Shown here piece by piece: positions 58,549-64,000 of a DNA stretch of 64,000 nt (the first letter of the stretch is position 1; every line of letters starts with the position of its first letter). The notes under the pieces are model-generated. The model was not told the DNA's origin. It searched no databases and was given only the letters and a program-made list of their open reading frames with translations. This stretch comes from Actinopolymorpha rutila (GTDB lineage: Bacteria > Actinomycetota > Actinomycetes > Propionibacteriales > Actinopolymorphaceae), in the NCBI RefSeq assembly GCF_013407855.1, contig NZ_JACBZH010000001.1, forward strand, positions 744,001-808,000. The letters run 5' to 3'. A program made the translations under genes and the position numbers.

Positions 58549-59457
58549 TCAGATCGCGGCGATCGTCCAGCCGACCTCGTGCCGCTGGCCGGGCGCGAGG
58601 ACCACCAGGTCGGTGCCGGAGTTGAACGCGTCCGGCGGGCAGGTCATCGGCTCCACCGCCAGGCCGGAGCGGTCGAGCTCGGGCTCCGGCCGGTCGGCGG
58701 TGTGCACCTGCACCCACGGACAGCCGGCATCCCATGCCAGCTCCACTCCGGACCCCTCGGCGGTGCGTACCCGCGCGCGGACCACGCCGTCGGCGTCGGC
58801 GGCCAGCCCGGTGTAGGCGTGGTCGAGGAAGGTCGTCCCGATGGCCTTGGGCGTACGGAAGTCGTAGTCGGTGCCGGCCACCTCGGCCAGCCCCTGCGGC
58901 ACCAGCCGGTCCTCGCTGACCTGGAGGTACCGGCCCGCGGGCAGCTCCAGCGTCCAGTCGTCGACCCGGCCCGGCCCGGCCACGAGGTAGGGGTGCGGCG
59001 CGCAGCCGAACGGCGCGTCGACGTCGCCTGCGTTGACCGCGGCGATCGTGCAGGCCAGGCCGGCATCGGACAGTTCGTACGCCGCCCGCAGGTCGAGCAG
59101 GAAGGGGTAGCCGGTCTGCGGGAACAACCGGTGCGCGAGCTCGACCCGCTGCGGGGAGTGGTCCACGACCTGCCAGGTCGACCAGGCGACCAGGCCGTGC
59201 AGCGCGTTGTGCCGGTCGGGTTCGGTCAGCGCGAGCTGGTGGCTCTGCCCGCCGAAGTCGTACGTGCCGTCGATGACGCGGTTGGGCCACGGTGCGAGGA
59301 CCGCGCCGCGGAAGACCGGGCGTACCTCGTCGGCGGCGAAACCGGCGACCAGGTCGCGCCCGTCGTGCCGTAGCTCGCGCAGGGTCGCGCCGACCTCGGT
59401 GACGGTCGCCGTGTAGCCCGCCGCGCTGATGGAGTGTTGTTCGCCGCTCGCCTGCAC
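58549..59457 (-). CDS. Aldose 1-epimerase family protein
   Basis: A 302-residue galactose-mutarotase-like protein that interconverts alpha and beta anomers of hexoses. Typical blocks are ATVTEVGATLRELRHDGRD, LAPWPNRVIDGTYDFGGQSH, NALHGLVAWSTWQVVDH with a catalytic His, FGCAPHPYLVAGPGRVDDWT with the second His, and CPWVQVHTADRPEPELDRSG with the general-base Glu nearby. GTG 59457 follows GGAAGGA. No sugar transporter or kinase is adjacent. Confidence 0.9.
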   Translation of the reverse strand: MQASGEQHSISAAGYTATVTEVGATLRELRHDGRDLVAGFAADEVRPVFRGAVLAPWPNRVIDGTYDFGGQSHQLALTEPDRHNALHGLVAWSTWQVVDHSPQRVELAHRLFPQTGYPFLLDLRAAYELSDAGLACTIAAVNAGDVDAPFGCAPHPYLVAGPGRVDDWTLELPAGRYLQVSEDRLVPQGLAEVAGTDYDFRTPKAIGTTFLDHAYTGLAADADGVVRARVRTAEGSGVELAWDAGCPWVQVHTADRPEPELDRSGLAVEPMTCPPDAFNSGTDLVVLAPGQRHEVGWTIAAI

Positions 59458-59556
59458 GTGATGGTCCTTCCTCCGCGTCGTCCGTCGGACGAAACCATCC
59501 TGCCCTACCCGGATCTTGCCCGGCTCCGGCTCCGGGTGGCGTGCGGGCGAGTTGGG

Positions 59557-59562
59557 TAGGTT
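59557..59562 (+). promoter_or_regulatory. -10 element of a leaderless promoter
   Basis: TAGGTT (59557-59562) ends 7 bases before the ATG at 59570, in line with the other leaderless starts in the window. Confidence 0.5.
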
Positions 59563-59569
59563 GAACCGC

Positions 59570-60466
59570 ATGGCCGAGCCGACAGGAACCGGGGCCGAGG
59601 AAGCAGAGCCCATGGGTGCGGATTTCCCCGATGCGGGATCAACGAGACCAGGGCCCGCAGGAGCTGAGCCCACCGATGTCGAGGCGGACGCCGAGCTGAT
59701 CGGAGCCGTGCTGACCGGCGCCGAGCTGACGGGGAAGGGTGCGATCGTCACCGGCGGCTCGCGTGGCATCGGCCGGGCGATCGTCGAGCGCCTGGCCCTC
59801 GACGGTGCCGAGGTGGTGTTCACCTACCGGAACGACGAGGCGGCCGCGACCGAGGTCGTCGCCAAGGTGGCGGCGGCCGGCGGCGTCGCGCATGCGGTAC
59901 GCATGGACCTCGTCGACGCGGCCCAGGTCCGGGCGCTGTTCGCGGAGGCGGAGCGGCTGCTCACCAGGCTCGACATCGTGGTGCACAACGCGGTCGCGGT
60001 GCAGGTCAGCGAACGCACGACGTTGGCGCTGACCAGCGACGGCGACTTCGACGTGATGGTGACCGCCAACGTCCACGGCGCGTTCGTCGTACTCCAGGAG
60101 GCTTCCCGGCGGCTCCGCGACGGCGGCCGGATCATCACGATCTCCACGCTCAACACGCAGGTTCCGGTCGCCGCCAACGGGCTCTACCAGGCCGCCAAGG
60201 GCGCGATCGAACTCCTCACCGTCACCGCGTCCAAGGAGCTCGGCGGCCGCGGGATCACCGCCAACATCGTTTCGCCGGGTGCCACCGACACCGACCTGCT
60301 GCGCGCGTCGAACCCTCCGGAGGCGCTCGCCGCCATTCCGAAGATGACGGCGCTCGGCCGGCTCGGCACCCCCGACGACATCGCGAACGTCGTCGGTTTC
60401 CTGGCGCGTTCGGAGGCCGGCTGGCTGACCGGGCAGAACATCCGCGCCACCGGCGGCCTGCCCTGA
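59570..60466 (+). CDS. Short-chain dehydrogenase/reductase with N-terminal extension
   Basis: A 298-residue SDR. Residues 1-50 form an acidic, Pro/Ala/Glu-rich extension not found in the family. The NAD(P) motif is GAIVTGGSRGIGRAIVERLA at about 58-77; then VFTYRNDEAAA, LDIVVHNAVAVQVSE (with HNAVA replacing NNAG), Ser in IITISTLNTQ, and YxxxK in NGLYQAAKGAIELL. The end AGWLTGQNIRATGGLP is typical. The leaderless -10 supports ATG 59570. It is probably in an operon with the quinone oxidoreductase 69 bases downstream. Confidence 0.87.
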   Translation: MAEPTGTGAEEAEPMGADFPDAGSTRPGPAGAEPTDVEADAELIGAVLTGAELTGKGAIVTGGSRGIGRAIVERLALDGAEVVFTYRNDEAAATEVVAKVAAAGGVAHAVRMDLVDAAQVRALFAEAERLLTRLDIVVHNAVAVQVSERTTLALTSDGDFDVMVTANVHGAFVVLQEASRRLRDGGRIITISTLNTQVPVAANGLYQAAKGAIELLTVTASKELGGRGITANIVSPGATDTDLLRASNPPEALAAIPKMTALGRLGTPDDIANVVGFLARSEAGWLTGQNIRATGGLP

Positions 60467-60535
60467 TGGGAACGGCCTGATGGGACGTACGTACGTGGGC
60501 GGACGGCCGGGTTTCCGTCCGAGGGGGCGGACCCG

Positions 60536-61693
60536 GTGACGGGGCGCAGCCTGCTCGGCCCTGGCGAGGAGGACGACGATCCCGCCCCGAGCGGACCTGT
60601 GCGCCCTGACCCTGTACGCCCTGACCCTGCGGGCCTGACCGACCTGCCGGAGTCCGACCCGCCCGACCACGACCCGCCCGCAAGCCCGGACCCGCCGGGC
60701 GTGCCGGTCACGATGCGCGCGGCGTACGTCGACCGGCTCGGGCCGGCCGAGGACATCCGGGTGGGCGAGCTCGTCGTACCCGCCCCGGCGCCGGACGAGG
60801 TGCTGGTCCGGGTGGAGGCGGTGGCGGTCAACCCGGTGGACACCTACATCCGGTCGGGTCGCTACCGGACTCCGCTGCCGGGGTTTCCGTTCGTGGTCGG
60901 CCGCGACCTGGTGGGCGTGGTCGAGGCGTGCGGTGTCGCGGCCGATGCGTTCGTGCCGGGGCAGCGGGTGTGGACGAACGGCCTGGGGTACGCCGGCCGG
61001 CAGGGCGCGGCGGCCGAGTACGCCGTCGTCCCGGTCGACCGTCTCTACCCGTTGCCGGACGGGCTGGACCCGGTTCGGTCGGTGGCGGTGTTCCACCCGG
61101 CGGTCACCGCGTACCTCGGTCTGTTCCGGCACGTCGGTGGCGTCGGCCCCGGTGACACGGTGGTGGTAGGTGGCGCCGCCGGCAACGTCGGTAGCAGCGT
61201 CAGCCAGCTCGCCGCGTTCGCCGGTGCCCGGGTGATCGCCCTCGCCCGGACCGAGGACGCCACCTGGTGCCGCAAACACGGCGCGGCCGCCGTCGTCGAC
61301 TACCGCGTGGAGGACCTGCGCGAGCGGCTGGCCGAGGAGGCGCCCGGCGGCGCGACGGTGTGGTTCGACACCTCCGGGCGGATCGACCTGGAGCTCGCGG
61401 TGGAGGTCCTGGCCGACCGGGGCGCGGTGGTCCTGGTCGCCGGGCGGCCCGAGCCCGCGGCGCTGCCGATCCCGCTGTTCTACCTGAAGTCGTTGCGGCT
61501 GCTCGGCTTCGTGATCACCACTGCCCCGGCCGCCGAGCTCGCCGACGCCGCCCGGGTGGTCGGTGCACACCTCGCCGAGGGCCGCCTCGACGTACGGATC
61601 GGCGAGGTGCTCCCGCTCGACCAGGCCGCCCGGGCGCACCAGCTGGTGGAGCACCGCGTGCGCGGCCGGGTGATCCTGGTGCCGCGGACCTGA
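60536..61693 (+). CDS. Zinc-free MDR-family quinone oxidoreductase
   Basis: A 385-residue medium-chain dehydrogenase/reductase of the quinone oxidoreductase type. The catalytic domain begins MRAAYVDRLGPAEDIRVGEL near residue 60, then PGFPFVVGRDLVGVVEACGV without zinc ligands, and the NADPH site TVVVGGAAGNVGSSVSQLAA (AxxGxxG). The first 59 residues are Pro/Asp-rich (DPVRPDPVRPDPAG) and come from 12-bp repeats; if translation starts at ATG 60713 this part is not made. GTG 60536 has a GGGGGCGG upstream. It follows the SDR gene on the same strand. Confidence 0.82.
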   Translation: MTGRSLLGPGEEDDDPAPSGPVRPDPVRPDPAGLTDLPESDPPDHDPPASPDPPGVPVTMRAAYVDRLGPAEDIRVGELVVPAPAPDEVLVRVEAVAVNPVDTYIRSGRYRTPLPGFPFVVGRDLVGVVEACGVAADAFVPGQRVWTNGLGYAGRQGAAAEYAVVPVDRLYPLPDGLDPVRSVAVFHPAVTAYLGLFRHVGGVGPGDTVVVGGAAGNVGSSVSQLAAFAGARVIALARTEDATWCRKHGAAAVVDYRVEDLRERLAEEAPGGATVWFDTSGRIDLELAVEVLADRGAVVLVAGRPEPAALPIPLFYLKSLRLLGFVITTAPAAELADAARVVGAHLAEGRLDVRIGEVLPLDQAARAHQLVEHRVRGRVILVPRT

Positions 61694-61748
61694 CCACCAG
61701 GCCCACAGCACCAGGATCCCGCCCCGACCAAGGACGGCCGTCGCCCGC

Positions 61749-64000
61749 CTACACGACGGCGCCCGTACCTGACCGCTGCGCCCGCTTCCGCGCCGCCTTC
61801 TCCGGCGACTTCGTACGGACCCGCGGTGGTCCGGTACCACTCCTCGCCTGCAGCTCCACCGCCAGCGGAGTCGCCGCGAAGGTGGAGGAGTACGTACCGA
61901 CGAACAGCCCCACCAGCAGCGCGACCGCGAAGTCGGTGAGCGACTCCCCGCCCAGGATGGCCAGCGCCGCCAGGATGAACATCGCGCCCAGCCCGGTGTT
62001 CACCGTCCGCGGCACCGTCTGCAGCACCGCGAGGTTGGCGCTGCGGGCGAACGGCGTCTTCGGGTTGCCGGCCCACAGCTCGCGGATGCGGTCGAACACC
62101 ACCACGGTGTCGTTCACCGACAGGCCGATGGTGGTGAGCGCCGCGGCGAGGAAGACCCCGTCGATCGGCTTGCCCAGCCAGGCGAACAACCCGGTCACGA
62201 TCACGATGTCGTGGAACATCGCGAGCACCGCGGCGACGCCGAACGTCCATCGGAACCGGATCGCGAGGTAGAGCATCTGCGCCAGCAGCGCCACCCCGAG
62301 CGCGATCAGCGCCTTGACCCGGAGCTCGTTGCCGAGGCTCGGGCCGATCAGCTCGTCGCGTTCCTTGGTGATCTTGCCGCCCAGCTCGCCGAGGGCCTGC
62401 TGGATCTCCAGTGCCTGGTCGGTGCTGAGCTTGCCGGTACGGACGGTGATGTTGTCGCCGCTGGACTCCTGGACCACCGCGCGCGGGAAGCCGGCGTCGG
62501 TGACGGCCTGCCGGGCGTCGTTCACGTCGACGGGCTTGCTGGTGGAGTACTCCACCAGCCGTCCGCCGGTGAACTCCACGCCGTAGTCGAGGCCGCGGAC
62601 CACGATTCCGGCGCCGGCCACGATGACCACGAGGGCGCTGAGCGCGAGCCACAGCCGGCCGCGCTTCATCAGGTCGGGGTTGCGCTCGATCAGCCAGGTA
62701 CGGACCCGACCGATCGAGCTGAGCCCGGTGATGCCCGGGCGGTTGCGTACGAACGAACGCCGGACCGCCCAGTCGGTGAACAGCCGCGCCACGATCAGCG
62801 CCGACACCATCGAGGCGAGGACACCGATCGACAACGTGACGCCGAAGCCGCGTACCGGCCCGGAGGCCAGGAAGAACAACAGCCCGGCGGCCAGCAGCGT
62901 GGTGACGTTGGAGTCGATGATCGCCGACCACGCACCCTTGTAGCCGCGCGACAGGGCGGTGGACAGGCCCTTCTGCTGGTTGGCGGCGTACTCCTCCCGG
63001 GCGCGTTCGAACACCAGCACGTTCGCGTCGATCGCCATCCCGATGGCGAGCACGAACCCGGCCAGGCCGGGCAGCGTCAGGGTGGCGCCGAGCGCGACCA
63101 GGATGGCGTAGGAGATCAGCGCGTAACAGGCCAGCGCGACCGTGGCCAGCGCGCCCATCAGCCGGTAGACGAGGATGATGAACAGCCCGGTCAGAGCCAG
63201 GCCGATCGCCGCGGCCTTCGCGCTCGCCTCGATCGCCTCCGCGCCGAGCGTCGGGCCGACGGTGCGCTGCTCGATGATCTCGACCGGCACCGGGAGGGCG
63301 CCGCCCTTGATCAGCACCGCGAGCTCCTGCGCCGACGCCTGGTCGAAGTCGCCGGTGATCTGGGTGCTTCCCCCGCCGATGCCGACGTTGCAGCCGACGC
63401 TCGGGTCGACCTGCGGGGAGGAGATCACCTTGTTGTCCAGCACGATCGCGATCCGCCGGGTCGGGTCGCCCGGCTGGGCACAGGCGGCCTTGCCGGTGAG
63501 TGCCTTCCACGCGCCGCCGCCCTGGCCGTTGAAGTCGATCGTGACGAACCAGCTCACCCCCTGCTGCGGGTCGGTGGCCCCGGCGGCGTCCTTCACGCCC
63601 TCGCCGGTCAGCGCCGAAGGGCCGAGGCGCAGCCGCTGGCCGCTCTCGTCGCCGATGATCCGCTCGCCCGCCTTGGCCTTCTCTCCCTGCTGGGCGACGC
63701 CGAGGACCGGGTGGAACGTCAACTGCGCCGTACGGCCGATGACCTGCTCGGCCTCGCGCGGGTCCTGGACGCCGGGCAGCTCGACGATGATCCGGCGCTC
63801 ACCGGACCGGGTGAGGTTGGGCTCGGAGACGCCGAGCGCGTCCACCCGGCGGTTGAGGACCTGCAGGGCCCGGTCGGTGGACTCGGCGTTGGCCTTGGCG
63901 GTGGGGCTGTCCCGGGTCTCCAGGACGATCTGGGTGCCGCCGCGCAGGTCCAGCCCGAGCCTGGCCGGTGTGCTGACGGCGAAGTACAACGCGAGGGCGA
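61749..64000 (-). CDS. secDF: SecDF fusion, protein-export membrane protein (5' end outside window)
   Basis: At least 750 residues, running off the right edge. SecD half: LGLDLRGGTQIVLETRDSP, the P1 ectodomain, then VGPTLGAEAIEASAKAAAIG and GFVLAIGMAIDANVLVFERA. SecF half from about residue 430: DYGVEFTGGRLVEYSTSKP, FRWTFGVAAVLAMFHDIVIV and TIGLSVNDTVVVFDRIREL. It uses the proton gradient to assist SecYEG in protein export. In many actinobacteria secD and secF are separate genes; here they form one frame with no stop between. The tail is basic. The true start lies beyond position 64000. Confidence 0.93.
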   Translation of the reverse strand, partial: ALALYFAVSTPARLGLDLRGGTQIVLETRDSPTAKANAESTDRALQVLNRRVDALGVSEPNLTRSGERRIIVELPGVQDPREAEQVIGRTAQLTFHPVLGVAQQGEKAKAGERIIGDESGQRLRLGPSALTGEGVKDAAGATDPQQGVSWFVTIDFNGQGGGAWKALTGKAACAQPGDPTRRIAIVLDNKVISSPQVDPSVGCNVGIGGGSTQITGDFDQASAQELAVLIKGGALPVPVEIIEQRTVGPTLGAEAIEASAKAAAIGLALTGLFIILVYRLMGALATVALACYALISYAILVALGATLTLPGLAGFVLAIGMAIDANVLVFERAREEYAANQQKGLSTALSRGYKGAWSAIIDSNVTTLLAAGLLFFLASGPVRGFGVTLSIGVLASMVSALIVARLFTDWAVRRSFVRNRPGITGLSSIGRVRTWLIERNPDLMKRGRLWLALSALVVIVAGAGIVVRGLDYGVEFTGGRLVEYSTSKPVDVNDARQAVTDAGFPRAVVQESSGDNITVRTGKLSTDQALEIQQALGELGGKITKERDELIGPSLGNELRVKALIALGVALLAQMLYLAIRFRWTFGVAAVLAMFHDIVIVTGLFAWLGKPIDGVFLAAALTTIGLSVNDTVVVFDRIRELWAGNPKTPFARSANLAVLQTVPRTVNTGLGAMFILAALAILGGESLTDFAVALLVGLFVGTYSSTFAATPLAVELQARSGTGPPRVRTKSPEKAARKRAQRSGTGAVV

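Noticed and set aside
1..64000. A prophage, integrative element, antiphage defence island or biosynthetic gene cluster
   Set aside because: I found no integrase, phage structural, restriction-modification, toxin-antitoxin or PKS/NRPS genes. The P450-methyltransferase pair alone is not a cluster.

Overview
The window is very GC-rich and codon-biased, with many GTG starts and leaderless genes. Together with a DosR-type dormancy gene set, DUF222/HNH proteins, several ECF sigma factors and a fused SecDF, this points to a high-GC actinobacterium. Propionibacteriales (for example an Actinopolymorpha-like genus) is a guess; no rRNA or marker gene here fixes the taxon. There is no rRNA operon, intact transposase, integrase, phage module or CRISPR array. 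The only RNA gene I can support is a tRNA-Sec.

Layout: 0-5.7 kb holds a possible GNAT start cut by the left edge, a DUF402 protein, an apiosidase-like glycosidase, a DGPF/ECF42 sigma pair, an odd CMD-like protein with a long low-complexity tail, and an MmcQ-type protein. 5.7-12.3 kb holds an FAD oxidoreductase, a frameshifted ParA-like gene, a nucleoside hydrolase, a Tat-exported PhoD phosphatase and a secreted discoidin-domain protein. 12.4-15.4 kb holds a DUF222/HNH protein and an orphan histidine-kinase ATPase fragment. 15.4-20.1 kb holds four genes whose mycobacterial counterparts all belong to the DosR dormancy regulon, with a DosR-box-like site in the divergent promoter region. 20.2-23.5 kb holds two SigG-like ECF paralogues facing each other around DoxX and STAS genes. 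24-28.4 kb is an amino-sugar module (NanE epimerase, DUF4127, GlcNAc-kinase-like protein, GntR regulator). 28.5-32.5 kb holds an ECF41 sigma/CMD operon behind a GNAT gene and a beta-lactamase-like gene. 32.6-35.4 kb holds a methyltransferase, a P450 and an aquaglyceroporin.

35.4-44.7 kb is a complete minus-strand selenium unit: tRNA-Sec, selA, selB, then a formate dehydrogenase alpha subunit with an in-frame UGA at codon 189, its iron-sulfur subunit, an NrfD-type membrane subunit and a kinase-like protein with a degraded P-loop. The UGA is followed by a SECIS-like hairpin with a GGUCU apical loop. Spacing is short and stop/start codons overlap, so this looks like one transcript that makes the recoding machinery together with its client enzyme. 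selD is not in the window.

44.9-64 kb holds DUF3224, an SDR, a large catalase, a coiled-coil membrane protein, a BBE-type flavoenzyme, a DUF1707/LiaF-like protein, a methyltransferase, a Nudix protein, a PP2C-like protein, a DHA2 efflux pump divergent from a TetR regulator over three operator-like palindromes, a diiron protein, a second-type DnaN, an aldose epimerase, an SDR, a quinone oxidoreductase and a SecDF fusion running off the right edge.

Two window-wide patterns stand out. Short tandem repeats (9-35 bp) recur both inside genes (as linkers) and between genes. A palindrome with core TTCTTCCGCGGAAGAA occurs four times, twice inside coding sequence.
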